From: Rhizobium rosettiformans
GTDB taxonomy: Bacteria > Pseudomonadota > Alphaproteobacteria > Rhizobiales > Rhizobiaceae
NCBI RefSeq assembly: GCF_016806065.1
Contig: NZ_CP032405.1
Span: 2,756,001-2,820,000 of the forward strand
Direction: 5' to 3'
DNA: 64,000 nt
Shown here: positions 17,940-26,116 of the stretch, piece after piece
Position numbering within the stretch: position 1 is the first letter of the stretch
Layout of the letters: every line of letters begins with the position of its first letter
Program-made: the position numbers and the translations under genes
Notes under the pieces: generated by a model
Seen by the model: the letters and a program-made list of their open reading frames with translations, nothing else
Told to the model about the DNA's origin: nothing
The model's database searches: none

Positions 17940-18458
17940 ATGGCCCAGGCGCGCCGGATGGAATTGCGACTTCTCGACGAGACCGAGAAGGAACTGGTGG
18001 AAGCCTCGCGGCATCCGCACCTTGCCGAGCGGACGGATGAGGATCTCTCCTCGCTCCGCAAGAACCTGCGTGACCGTCGCGATCGCGCTCGTGACATCGC
18101 CAGCCGCCAGCGTCGCGAAATGCGTGGCAAGGCTGCGCCCTCGGGCGCGAAGCCTGCAGCAGACAATGCCGGCAGCCGCGAGAAGTTCGCCGCCCTCTCT
18201 GCCGCTCTCCAGCGTGTCAACGGCGAGATCGCCCGTCGCAAGCGCTTCTCCTCCCGCGAGGAACTGAAGCGCAATGCCGAAAAGGCATTGGAGATGCGCC
18301 GCGCGGCGAGCCGCCCCAACCGCCCGACCTCGCGCCGTGCGAAGAAGGGCATGCGCTCGGTGCCCAATGAGCGCGGTCCGGACCTCGTCAATCCGATGGA
18401 AGTCGGACGCGTTTCGCAGTTCGTCAAGAACGGCCAGGCGCGGCGCGACAGTCGCTGA
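17940..18458 (+). CDS. Conserved basic hypothetical protein
   Basis: 172 residues from ATG 17940 (MAQARRMELRLLDE), preceded by GAGGGAG. Strongly charged, with many Arg/Lys/Glu and long helical stretches (DLSSLRKNLRDRRDRARDIA; KFAALSAALQRVNGEIARRK), ending in a basic NRPTSRRAKKGMRS region. No transmembrane segment. The composition suggests nucleic-acid or ribosome contact, but I recognise no family. It is followed by a good intrinsic terminator at 18491-18520. Confidence 0.7.
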   Translation: MAQARRMELRLLDETEKELVEASRHPHLAERTDEDLSSLRKNLRDRRDRARDIASRQRREMRGKAAPSGAKPAADNAGSREKFAALSAALQRVNGEIARRKRFSSREELKRNAEKALEMRRAASRPNRPTSRRAKKGMRSVPNERGPDLVNPMEVGRVSQFVKNGQARRDSR

Positions 18459-18490
18459 CGACATCACGTGAACACTGTTGGCAGTGAACC

Positions 18491-18520
18491 AGGGCGGCTT
18501 CGGCCGCCCTGTCATTTTTT
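18491..18520 (+). terminator. Intrinsic terminator
   Basis: AGGGCGGC-TTCG-GCCGCCCT forms a perfect 8-bp stem with a stable UUCG tetraloop, then GTCATTTTTT. It lies 33 bp after the basic hypothetical gene. Confidence 0.85.
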
Positions 18521-18643
18521 AGGGGTAAAAACCTAAAATGGAGGATGAAAAGGCCTCGTTTTTCACATATGAGGAATATGGAAAAACCCTGCATTTACAG
18601 GGTTCGATGATGGCCCGAAAGACCAGCCTTGCCAGAAAAGCGG

Positions 18644-18910
18644 ATGGAAATCGCCAACTACGCGCAGACCGAAGTGCGCGGCCAGAGCTTCGTCACCTTT
18701 GATGTGGCGATGCAGGGCCATGTGATCTCGACCATCGATGCGCCGATCCTCTCGGGACGCATTCTCTGGTCTCATGCGGCGATCCATGGCTATCGCGATT
18801 TCGATCCTCGCGAACGCACGGAGTTGGAAGCCGAGCTCGGCCGCATTTTGCTTGGCGAACATGCTGCAGAGAACGGCGAGCGGGACGAACGCCCTGTCAG
18901 CCGGCAATGA
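18644..18910 (+). CDS. Small hypothetical protein
   Basis: 88 residues starting MEIANYAQTEVRGQSFVTFD. The sequence reads like a soluble protein (DVAMQGHVISTIDAPILSG; RTELEAELGRILLGEH), with no membrane segment. The Shine-Dalgarno is weak and an overlapping minus-strand frame (18563-18907) exists, but codon use favours the plus strand. It converges on the membrane protein gene with a 3-bp gap. No family recognised. Confidence 0.5.
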   Translation: MEIANYAQTEVRGQSFVTFDVAMQGHVISTIDAPILSGRILWSHAAIHGYRDFDPRERTELEAELGRILLGEHAAENGERDERPVSRQ

Positions 18911-18913
18911 TCC

Positions 18914-19600
18914 TCAACCCGGTGCAGTCCAGCGGGGCAGTAGCAGCGCTACACCGACCGCCAAGGCAAGGGCAGCTGTGACCGCCACGGAAAAGGCGAG
19001 GAGAAACATCCCCGTTGCCCGGATGCCGCCAACCCCCAGATCCCGCTGGAACCACCGGATTTCCGCCTGCCCATACCAGACGACCGCGCCCAGGAAGATG
19101 GCTGCGGCATAGGGCAGGCCCCGATCCGCCGGGATCAGCAGACAGTCGACGGAAAGGCCAACCAGGAAGACAAAGGGTGCTGCCACATAGCACTGGCTGA
19201 AGAAGGGCGGTCTCAGCGTCGAGCGCGTCAGGATCTGACCCTTGTGCAGGATCAGCGTCACGGCCATGACCATCGGAAACATCCCGAAGACAACCCCGCG
19301 CACGATGAGCAGGTTGGAGAAGGAATGGGTGAGCGCCAGCGCATCCGCCGAGGTTGCCACGCTCGGAAACGCCGTCGACAGAGCCTGCGAAAGCAACAGC
19401 GTGATCAGGAGAAACAAGGGCGGGCTGATCGTATCGTCATACTGGTCTTCCGGCCGGTCCTCCAGTTCGTCATCGGCATAGCGCATCATGCTGAGCGGCT
19501 GGGTGACGGCGCGCCAGAAGGTCAAGGGATAGAAGACCAGCCAGGAGAGGATCTCATAAAGCAACTCCTCCAGCGATTTCAACAGCCTCATGAAATCCAT
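18914..19600 (-). CDS. Polytopic membrane protein, unknown function
   Basis: 228 residues. After an amphipathic N terminus (MDFMRLLKSLEELLYE) come about five hydrophobic segments, for example LFLLITLLLSQALSTAF, VRGVVFGMFPMVMAVTLIL, QCYVAAPFVFLVGLSVDCLL, AAAIFLGAVVWYG and MFLLAFSVAVTAALALAVGV. This gives an inner-membrane protein, somewhat like Yip1/DUF1282-type permease-like proteins. No transport motif is present and substrate is unknown. Confidence 0.72.
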   Translation of the reverse strand: MDFMRLLKSLEELLYEILSWLVFYPLTFWRAVTQPLSMMRYADDELEDRPEDQYDDTISPPLFLLITLLLSQALSTAFPSVATSADALALTHSFSNLLIVRGVVFGMFPMVMAVTLILHKGQILTRSTLRPPFFSQCYVAAPFVFLVGLSVDCLLIPADRGLPYAAAIFLGAVVWYGQAEIRWFQRDLGVGGIRATGMFLLAFSVAVTAALALAVGVALLLPRWTAPG

Positions 19601-19824
19601 AGATCACCCCACCTGACCGCCCGATGCCGCCATGGTGGCGGAGCAGGGGTTGCGCAGACGATGCCAGCCGCGCCAAGTGGAAGCAAGGCCGCAACCTGCC
19701 CTCGCGAGAGGCGAGCTTGCCACGAAAGGGTCAAGCCGTCTGAGCCAGTTCCCGACCGTCACTCCATCCCGGACCTTCGCTTCTATCCTTTTCCGGAGCT
19801 GGTCGGGCAGGTGCTCAGGTCGCA

Positions 19825-20262
19825 TTAAGACGCGGCAACAGACTTGGTGAGCAACAAGCCGTTGCCAACGGCCTTGCCGGGTTTCCATCCACACCGCTCG
19901 TAGAATGTCGCGGCATCCCCGGCGGCAAGGACTTTCAGCTCCCTGACCTCCTTGCCCGCAGCAAACAGTTCGAGCGCCTGAAGCATCGTGGTTCCAAACC
20001 CGCGCCTTTGATGCTGCGGCAGGATCGCGACCATCCGCACCGTGGCAATCGCCGGGTCCGCAGCAGAAAGATCGAGCCGCACTGCGCCGATCGGCAGATG
20101 GTCCACGTAGTAGAGGAAAGGGAAGTTGCCGACTGTATGATCGTCCGGATGGGCGGGGTCGTAATCGTGCCGACCTCTCAACTCGTAGAGCACGAGCTGC
20201 CGGATAGCATGGTACGCTTTCCAGCCGGAGTCGTCTTGCGGTGCCACTTGGCGCAAACCCAT
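19825..20262 (-). CDS. GNAT family N-acetyltransferase
   Basis: 145 residues with GNAT motifs: IGAVRLDLSAADPAIATVRM, the acetyl-CoA pyrophosphate loop ILPQHQRRGFGTTML (Q/RxxGxG/A), and the C-terminal KVLAAGDAATFYERCGWKPG. It acetylates an amine-bearing small molecule or protein; the acceptor is unknown. Single-gene unit on the minus strand. Confidence 0.85.
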   Translation of the reverse strand: MGLRQVAPQDDSGWKAYHAIRQLVLYELRGRHDYDPAHPDDHTVGNFPFLYYVDHLPIGAVRLDLSAADPAIATVRMVAILPQHQRRGFGTTMLQALELFAAGKEVRELKVLAAGDAATFYERCGWKPGKAVGNGLLLTKSVAAS

Positions 20263-20438
20263 CGTATCATCCTGTCAGTTCCAGCCAGATGAGTGGTTTC
20301 GTAACGGCGTGCAGTCGTTAAGCGCTCTCCAGTCAGGAACCCCCAAACTAAGCGGCCAAGCGGGCGAGAATGTGCTCTCCCTTGAGAATCGCCCCACCAC
20401 CTGCCAGTGTCACCCGGCTTGAACCTGCCGGAGACCGA

Positions 20439-21218
20439 ATGCTCGCCCTTTTCCGCAAGACGCCGATCCTCGGCGCGCTTCTCGCCCAGGTCGTCGCCCT
20501 GCCGGTGGTGGCCACCGTGACGGCGCCGCTGTCGACCTCGGTCGAGCGCCTGCCGCTGATCATGATCGCGCTCGTCCTGCAGGGAGCGCTTGCGGCACTG
20601 ATCTGTGCGCTTCTGCGCCTTCCGCGCTGGTGGCTGCTGATCGCCTTCCTCTTTCCGCTCGCCATGGGCTCGGTCATGCTACTCGGCAATCTGCCGGCCT
20701 GGCCCTTCGGCCTCGCCTTCCTCCTGCTGGCGCTCGTCTTTTCCAACACCACCCGCGGCCGCGTGCCGCTCTATCTCACCAATTCCGAAACGGCTTCGGT
20801 CTTGAAGGACATGATGCGCGATCGCGGCGCGACCCGCATGCTCGATCTCGGCTGCGGCCTTGGCGGCGTGGTCCGCGCGCTGGACGGCGAGGGAAGGCGG
20901 GCGCGCGGTGTGGAGAATGCGCCGGCCGTTTATCTCGCAGCTCGCCTCATGTCGCGTATCTCGGGCAAGGGCGAGATCCGCCGCGGCGATCTCTGGAAGA
21001 CGGATGTCGCGCAGGAAGACCTCGTCTACGCCTTCCTCTCACCCGCTCCCATGGCCGCCCTCTGGCAAAAACTGTCGCGCGAAATGAAGCCCGGCAGCCT
21101 CTTCGTCTCCAACAGCTTTGCCGTGCCCGATGTTGATCCCGACGAGATCTGGGAATTGTCGGACGCCCGCAAGACGCGGCTCTTCCTTTATCCGATCGGC
21201 AAGACGGAGGAGGGATGA
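20439..21218 (+). CDS. Membrane-anchored class I SAM-dependent methyltransferase
   Basis: 259 residues from ATG 20439 (MLALFRKTPILGALL); the frame extends upstream without family similarity. Three or four hydrophobic segments cover residues 10-105, then a cytoplasmic Rossmann methyltransferase domain begins with TRMLDLGCGLGGVV (SAM-binding motif I), GVENAPAVY (motif II) and a proline-containing motif near LVYAFLSPAPMA. The combination of N-terminal membrane helices with a methyltransferase domain suggests a hydrophobic or envelope substrate, which is inference only. Confidence 0.8.
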   Translation: MLALFRKTPILGALLAQVVALPVVATVTAPLSTSVERLPLIMIALVLQGALAALICALLRLPRWWLLIAFLFPLAMGSVMLLGNLPAWPFGLAFLLLALVFSNTTRGRVPLYLTNSETASVLKDMMRDRGATRMLDLGCGLGGVVRALDGEGRRARGVENAPAVYLAARLMSRISGKGEIRRGDLWKTDVAQEDLVYAFLSPAPMAALWQKLSREMKPGSLFVSNSFAVPDVDPDEIWELSDARKTRLFLYPIGKTEEG

Positions 21219-21224
21219 GCTGTG

Positions 21225-21275
21225 CTCTTCTCCCTGAAGGCGGGGAGAAGCGGACCAAAGGCCGGATGAGGGGGC
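21225..21275. repeat. Palindromic intergenic element, family D copy 1
   Basis: CTTCTCCCTGAAGGCGGGGAGAAG hairpin followed by CGGACCAAAGGCCGGATGAGGGG. The complement is nearly repeated at 53708-53758. A REP-like element after the methyltransferase gene. Confidence 0.6.
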
Positions 21276-21349
21276 AGGGGACGCCAAGCTCGGCCGAATG
21301 CAGCACCGTTCGCGCCTCAGGTCTGAGGCCTCCGGCACATCAGTGCGGA

Positions 21350-21883
21350 TCAACTTGCCCCGAAGCCGGCCGCTTCCAGCATGGCGCGAAGCTCTGTGTC
21401 GCTGGCTTGTTCCAGGCTCAGCAGGCCGAGATAGGCATCGCCCTCCTGGCCCAGCGCCGACCAGAAGGCCGGTTCGGTCTTCAGGCCCTGTCGTCGCAGC
21501 GCCAGAATGGCGCGTTTGAACCCGTCACCGCCGAGCCCCAGCAAGCGCCGTTCCATCTCGAAATGGCGCCAGCCGAACTGCTCGGCCACAGGCAGGGGGC
21601 TGGCGAAGATTTCGAAATCCCACCCGCATGCCCGAAACGTCGCAATCACCGGCCGATCCTTCGACACCCACTGCCAGATGCGAAAGCCGCTCATCGCGCC
21701 ATAGAACCGCTGCACATCGGCAACAAAGGCCTCCGCATCCGGCGCACAGCAGAGAATGTCGATATCGCTGGTCAGGGTATCGACCCCGAGCGGCGGGGTG
21801 CCCGCAATATGCGGATCATAGGCCGCAAGGGCCTCCAGGATGCCGATTTGATCCACGGCGGTCTGATAGTCGGTCCGCGACAC
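21350..21883 (-). CDS. DUF4269 family protein (nucleotidyltransferase-like)
   Basis: 177 residues. The N-terminal half carries GTPPLGVDTLTSDIDILC, where the SDIDI segment resembles the metal-binding aspartates of nucleotidyltransferase folds, followed by WDFEIFASPLPVAEQFGWRH and the C-terminal LRRQGLKTEPAFWSALG typical of DUF4269. It is full length for the family and lacks membrane segments. Function unknown; a catalytic role is plausible but unproven. Confidence 0.82.
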   Translation of the reverse strand: MSRTDYQTAVDQIGILEALAAYDPHIAGTPPLGVDTLTSDIDILCCAPDAEAFVADVQRFYGAMSGFRIWQWVSKDRPVIATFRACGWDFEIFASPLPVAEQFGWRHFEMERRLLGLGGDGFKRAILALRRQGLKTEPAFWSALGQEGDAYLGLLSLEQASDTELRAMLEAAGFGAS

Positions 21884-21972
21884 TGGCTCGCCCCCCGGGG
21901 TGATTGGGTGGCTTTCCTAACGCCCGAGGGCGAGCGGATCAAGGCGGGGTGGAGCGGGGAGATTATAGCGAT

Positions 21973-21989
21973 GCGCCATTTGCGGTCAT
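21973..21989 (+). repeat. 17-bp direct repeat, left copy (family F)
   Basis: GCGCCATTTGCGGTCAT occurs exactly here and at 23808-23824, bracketing a 1.85-kb stretch with a membrane protein, a GNAT and a LysE gene. Degenerate relatives lie in the other gaps of the same island. Confidence 0.65.
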
Positions 21990-22062
21990 GAGTGGGGTGA
22001 AGCTAAGCCGCAATTCGTAATTGATGTTGCCGCCCCGCGAAGTGGCACCTATCCTCGGCAGT

Positions 22063-22419
22063 ATGTGGACAGAATTCCTACTCACGACCATTTTGGCCAT
22101 AGGGCTGTTAGTCCCGGAATTGCGACGACTTGCCAACACTTACGGGTACATTTTTGCTGGCGCGGTAGGAGGTGCGGCGGTGGTGGCCGTTGCTGTCTGG
22201 CTGCTCGTATTACTAACAGTCGGTTCTCAACTCGCAGGCGCATTCAAGTCGTTTGATTTCTGGCACCTTCTAGCTACTTTCGTTCTTCCTCTATCCACGT
22301 TTCTGTACGCGCGCCGCCGCTTCTCGGTTACTCCGAGCCTACTGCCGGCTGGGCTTATGCTCGCGTTCGTGAGCTTTGTGTTTCTTAATATCGCAATCGG
22401 ATTGGCTTACTCATCTTGA
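22063..22419 (+). CDS. Small hypothetical membrane protein
   Basis: 118 residues from ATG 22063 (MWTEFLLTTILAIG); TTG/ATG codons at 22021-22024 would add 13-14 residues. Four hydrophobic segments (FLLTTILAIGLLV, YIFAGAVGGAAVVAVAVWLLVLL, HLLATFVLPLSTFLYA, LMLAFVSFVFLNIAIGLA) make it a polytopic inner-membrane protein. Codon choice is less GC-biased than in flanking genes, and it begins a short island of foreign-looking genes. No family recognised. Confidence 0.6.
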   Translation: MWTEFLLTTILAIGLLVPELRRLANTYGYIFAGAVGGAAVVAVAVWLLVLLTVGSQLAGAFKSFDFWHLLATFVLPLSTFLYARRRFSVTPSLLPAGLMLAFVSFVFLNIAIGLAYSS

Positions 22420-22449
22420 GCCGCAGCTAATAATTGCCAAACACTTAGT

Positions 22450-22525
22450 GACCTGATGACCGCTTCGGGCCGATAGCCTCCAAATGGCGCTCATGCGCCA
22501 ATAGCAGACATAAAGGCCGAACATT
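22450..22525. repeat. Hairpin-bearing spacer, family F copy 2
   Basis: CCGCTTCGGGCCGATAGCC followed by a TGGCGC-TCAT-GCGCCA hairpin. Similar sequence occurs at 23025-23080, 23785-23825 and 24228-24290, always between genes of this island. Confidence 0.5.
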
Positions 22526-22975
22526 CTACGGAAGCCGCAAGTATCGCTGGCGAACGACTTTACCCTCTGCCCATATGCCGTGCGGAAGAAAGCCGCAGCT
22601 CTCGTAAAGTCCCCTCGCGGCACCCGCTCCCGGACTACCTGTGACAAAGGTGTCCACATGAATACTAGCTTCGGCGGGTATGTTCGCAATGGCAGCATTT
22701 ACAAGTGACTTGCCTACGCCAAGGCGCTGAAAGCTTGAATGAACGGCGAGCCAGCGGATGGCATAAGCGCTACCACCACCCCCTATCATAACGCCCCCTA
22801 CAAATCCGCCATTCCCATCGTCCGTTCTTGCGCAATAGGCCTGCTGCTGCGCGATCTTCCGGATCAGAACAGAATTGAAATCCGGCATGGGACCGAAGAG
22901 AGGCACGACTTCGTCAGCCAACCCAAGCCAAGGCTCTAAATCATCATGTCGTGCCAAGTTGATTTGAACTTGCAT
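22526..22975 (-). CDS. GNAT family N-acetyltransferase (island)
   Basis: 149 residues from ATG 22975 (MQVQINLARHDD). GNAT features are GGVMIGGGGSAYAIRWLAVH, the CoA loop SSFQRLGVGKSLV and the C-terminal GAARGLYESCGFLPHGIW. Upstream in-frame sequence (to 23077) lies in repeat DNA and is not likely coding. Acceptor unknown. The gene is in the AT-richer island between family F spacers. Confidence 0.8.
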   Translation of the reverse strand: MQVQINLARHDDLEPWLGLADEVVPLFGPMPDFNSVLIRKIAQQQAYCARTDDGNGGFVGGVMIGGGGSAYAIRWLAVHSSFQRLGVGKSLVNAAIANIPAEASIHVDTFVTGSPGAGAARGLYESCGFLPHGIWAEGKVVRQRYLRLP

Positions 22976-23024
22976 CCACTGCCTCGTAATGTCCCCAGGC
23001 ATCCATAACAGGCAGAGATGAGTT

Positions 23025-23080
23025 TGTCCGCAAAGGGCCGTTAGCCCTCTTGGCGCTGATGCGCCAACACCGGTCATTGC
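23025..23080. repeat. Hairpin-bearing spacer, family F copy 3
   Basis: CCGCAAAGGGCCGTTAGCC followed by the hairpin TTGGCGC-TGAT-GCGCCAA (7-bp perfect arms) and CACCGGTCATTGCG. Confidence 0.5.
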
Positions 23081-23137
23081 GTCGGCTCAGAAACTCGCTA
23101 GTGTTTGAAAGACACCCCCGACTAAGGAATGTCTCGG

Positions 23138-23767
23138 ATGCCGTCGCTTGAAGTCTTGCTCGCATTTGCTGCCACTACGGCCGTATTCGCATTTATTCCG
23201 GGACCGGCGATGCTCTATGCCGCAGCACGTACCATGGCAGGCGGCCGACGCGCGGGGTTGTGGGCAGTGCTAGGCATTCACCTGGGCGCTTATCTACACG
23301 TCGTCGCTGCGGCAGCAGGGTTATCCGCGCTTTTCCATGCAGTCCCTGTGGCCTATACGACCGTCAAACTGGCGGGCGCTCTCTATCTGATCTGGCTTGG
23401 CATTTCAATGTTTCGAGCACCAGCGCCATCTAATGGCGTGCCAGATGTGCCACCCACGTCCGCAAAGAAAGCATTCCTCCAAAGCATCGCCGTTGAAGTG
23501 CTGAACCCAAAGACGGCGATCTTCTTCATGGCGTTTCTCCCTCAATTTGTGGATGGCGATGGAGGCCTGCCACTCTGGGCGCAGCTCGCCATACTTGGAG
23601 CCATAGTCAACGCCACCTTCACCTTCGCAGATGTCGTTTGCGTCTTCCTCGCTGGGCTCATCATGACGAGGCTGAAGGGCTCCGGTGCGGTGCAGAAGCT
23701 GCTTCAACGCGCTGGTGGAACTATGCTGGTAGGGCTGGGTTTGCAGGTCGCGATGCAGCGCACGTGA
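23138..23767 (+). CDS. LysE family amino-acid/metabolite exporter
   Basis: 209 residues, about six transmembrane helices. LysE/RhtB signatures are AFIPGPAMLYAAARTMAGG and LKLAGALYLIWLG-type sequence (here VKLAGALYLIWLGISMF), plus SIAVEVLNPKTAIFFMAFLP. Members export amino acids or homoserine-lactone-like metabolites. The start at 23138 is preferred over the ATG at 23129 because the AAGGA at 23124-23128 abuts the first ATG but is properly spaced from the second. Confidence 0.87.
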   Translation: MPSLEVLLAFAATTAVFAFIPGPAMLYAAARTMAGGRRAGLWAVLGIHLGAYLHVVAAAAGLSALFHAVPVAYTTVKLAGALYLIWLGISMFRAPAPSNGVPDVPPTSAKKAFLQSIAVEVLNPKTAIFFMAFLPQFVDGDGGLPLWAQLAILGAIVNATFTFADVVCVFLAGLIMTRLKGSGAVQKLLQRAGGTMLVGLGLQVAMQRT

Positions 23768-23807
23768 AGACCTGAAGTCTAGTGGGCCGAATGCAGACTT
23801 CCGATTC

Positions 23808-23824
23808 GCGCCATTTGCGGTCAT
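23808..23824 (+). repeat. 17-bp direct repeat, right copy (family F)
   Basis: Exact second copy of GCGCCATTTGCGGTCAT (first at 21973-21989), preceded by GTGGGCCGAATGCAGAC as in the other spacers of the island. Confidence 0.65.
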
Positions 23825-23844
23825 ACGCTACAGAGCATTCAACT

Positions 23845-24204
23845 TCAGGAACGTGTACCAGCAAGACCTGTTGACTTGGGCCTCGACTTCGACTTGCCCC
23901 AGTGGCTGAGCCGTGCTGGTGGCGTCTCCTTGACCACTTCGATATTGAGCTTTGTCTCTAAGTCGGCTTTGAATTTTGCTGCGTTGCGCGCGCCCCAGAT
24001 ACCAAAAAAGCACCTCCCAGTTTTACCGTTCTTGTAAATAGCCGCACCACCGAACGCATCCGAGAGTCCGCCTTCACCGATAAGGCCGCCGGAGCCGTAG
24101 ACTGAAATAACTGCCTCCATTGGCGCTACAGCCACAACAGTGTCAGGCGACCGGGAGAATTCGTCGCTTCGGAACTGATAAACAGGGATTATAGCATTGG
24201 ACAT
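23845..24204 (-). CDS. Hypothetical protein (island)
   Basis: 119 residues from ATG 24204 (MSNAIIPVYQFRSDEF). Contains a glycine-rich stretch (YGSGGLIGEGGLSDAFGG) and a basic C terminus (SHWGKSKSRPKSTG). No signal peptide or membrane segment. Less GC-biased codon use matches the other island genes. I recognise no family. Confidence 0.55.
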   Translation of the reverse strand: MSNAIIPVYQFRSDEFSRSPDTVVAVAPMEAVISVYGSGGLIGEGGLSDAFGGAAIYKNGKTGRCFFGIWGARNAAKFKADLETKLNIEVVKETPPARLSHWGKSKSRPKSTGLAGTRS

Positions 24205-24227
24205 GATCGGACTATACTTGTGGCAAC

Positions 24228-24290
24228 CGAGGCCGCAAGGCCGCTTCGGGCCAACAGCAGCCTTAACCGCCACGCGCCAACACCGTCCCT
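24228..24290. repeat. Hairpin-bearing spacer, family F copy 5
   Basis: GCAAGGCCGCTTCGGGCCAACAGC followed by CACGCGCCAACACCG; aligns with the spacers at 22450, 23025 and 23785. Confidence 0.45.
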
Positions 24291-24370
24291 CGGCCCGAAT
24301 ACCGGGCCGCCGTCAGAAGTAGATCCCGCTCTTAACGGCATCAAAAGCTTTCTCCGCTATCGCAAAGTCC

Positions 24371-26116
24371 ATGATTTTCAACGGTTTCTTTAAAGTCTTA
24401 ACGGCATGTCTGTGTCTGGTGGTCGTGGTAAAATTGGGTGCCGACACCGCCTATGCGAGCGATTCCGCCAGCATTCGCCCGTCCTGCTGGGCTGAAGCCA
24501 CGCTTTCGGACGATCCCGTTTCCGTGGCGCGCGATGAACAAAGATGGTCCTGCTCCGGTGCGGGCCAGGATTTCTCGATCGCGGCCGAGCGCGTGCTGCT
24601 TCGTTTCGATATCGAACCCGATCAGACACCGCTGCTATATCTACTCTCGAGGCGAAGCGCGCTCGAAGCCGTGCATCTGCTGGCGATCGACAAGGATGGT
24701 GGAATTCGCCAGACGTCCTATCCGGCCGCCTCCTTGCGCAGCTCGATGGCTGGCGGCTACTTCAATGCGGCCCTGCCTGATGTCACGGAGATGACCCGGC
24801 ACGTCGTCGCGGTCGTTGATCTGCCCTCCCATCGGATGATCCTGGAGAAAGCCTATCTTTCACCTGCGGACGCAGGCGCTGGCCGTGACGATTTGCGGTT
24901 TCTGCTGTTGATGGCCGGGCTCGCTGGCATGCTCGTCATGCCCCTCATTTTCAATGCAGCATTCTACCGAGCCCTCCGGCAACCCTTCGTTCTCTGGCAC
25001 TCGGCGCTGACATTGTCGCTGCTGATGACGATTGTCGTCACATCAGGTCTGTCGGTCGTGTTCTTCGATCCCCCGCCCATGACGCTGAGCTGGATGACGA
25101 CGCTGATCTTCGGTCTGACGGTCGCTTCAGGCGCGATGTTCACCTACAGCTTCATCGAGCAAGGAATGCTGCATCCGCTCCTGCGGCGCATCCTTCCCTA
25201 TTGCGCCGCATGGGCGATCTTCCTCAGTGTCTTGCACGCGAGCTTCCCCTTCGTGGCCCGTCCGGTGCAATCGACTGTCTACACGGCAGCATTTACCCCG
25301 GTTCTTGCCGTCTTTCTCTTCTCGATGATCGACTCATTGCGCCGCGGAAGCCGCGCCGCACGGTTCCAGGCCATTGGCTACGCGCCGTTGATACTGGTCG
25401 GACTGATACGGTTGGTGACGGGCATAACACCGGGACTGCCCAGCCAGGATGCCATGCTGCTGTTCTATTTCGGCTGCATGTTTGAAGTGCTGCTCACCAC
25501 GCTTGGCGTGGCGGATCGATTTGTGCTGATCAGACGTGAGCGGGATCGTGCGCTGAACGAGGCGGACCTGCTCGAGCGTCTGTCTGAAACCGATCCGTTG
25601 ACGGGTCTGCTCAATAGACGCGCGATCGAGCGCCACTTCGAGCAGCTTCGCACCGACCGCTTTACCGCACTTGCTGTCATCGACGTCGATCATTTCAAGG
25701 CGATCAATGATGGCTACGGGCATGGCGTGGGCGATGAGGTGCTGAAGGCAGTCGCTGCCGCATTGAAAGCCGGGCCGGACGTCCGCGCCTACCGCCTGGG
25801 TGGCGAAGAGTTCCTGCTGGTGCTGCGCGGGCATGACGTCGATGGAGAGGCCGAGCTTCGCCGCCAGGCGATCCCGACGACCGTCGCCAGCGCCGTTCCT
25901 GCACTCGCCGGGGCCGTAACTGCAAGCATGGGCATCACCCTGATCTCCGGCGATGAAGGCTTTCCCGCTTTGTATGAACGGGCCGACAAGCTGCTTTACG
26001 AAGCCAAGAGGGCCGGACGCAACAGAACCCGCGGCGGCAACAGGGGAGACGCAGTCGGCGAAAGCGCCACACTCACCCTCACGCCACCACCCGCGCCTCG
26101 TCCTCATCAAGGCTGA
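24371..26116 (+). CDS. 7TM-DISM diguanylate cyclase (GGDEF)
   Basis: 581 residues: signal sequence (about 1-29), a periplasmic 7TMR-DISMED2-type sensory domain (about 35-170), seven hydrophobic segments (about 180-380), a short coiled coil, and a GGDEF domain (about 410-560) with TDPLTGLLNRRAIERHF, DVDHFKAINDGYGHGVGDEV and the active-site loop RLGGEEF near residue 477. It should make cyclic di-GMP in response to a periplasmic ligand. No RxxD inhibitory site precedes GGEEF, so product inhibition may be absent. Its 3' end overlaps the next convergent cyclase gene by 38 bp. Confidence 0.88.
   Translation: MIFNGFFKVLTACLCLVVVVKLGADTAYASDSASIRPSCWAEATLSDDPVSVARDEQRWSCSGAGQDFSIAAERVLLRFDIEPDQTPLLYLLSRRSALEAVHLLAIDKDGGIRQTSYPAASLRSSMAGGYFNAALPDVTEMTRHVVAVVDLPSHRMILEKAYLSPADAGAGRDDLRFLLLMAGLAGMLVMPLIFNAAFYRALRQPFVLWHSALTLSLLMTIVVTSGLSVVFFDPPPMTLSWMTTLIFGLTVASGAMFTYSFIEQGMLHPLLRRILPYCAAWAIFLSVLHASFPFVARPVQSTVYTAAFTPVLAVFLFSMIDSLRRGSRAARFQAIGYAPLILVGLIRLVTGITPGLPSQDAMLLFYFGCMFEVLLTTLGVADRFVLIRRERDRALNEADLLERLSETDPLTGLLNRRAIERHFEQLRTDRFTALAVIDVDHFKAINDGYGHGVGDEVLKAVAAALKAGPDVRAYRLGGEEFLLVLRGHDVDGEAELRRQAIPTTVASAVPALAGAVTASMGITLISGDEGFPALYERADKLLYEAKRAGRNRTRGGNRGDAVGESATLTLTPPPAPRPHQG

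Noticed and set aside
18563..18907. Minus-strand frame of 114 codons
   Set aside because: It is the complement of the better plus-strand small gene 18644-18910; composition is less protein-like. Not certain.
22020..24300. Integron cassette array
   Set aside because: Repeated spacers between unrelated genes suggested attC sites, but gene strands alternate, no GTTRRRY core was found and no integron integrase is in the window.
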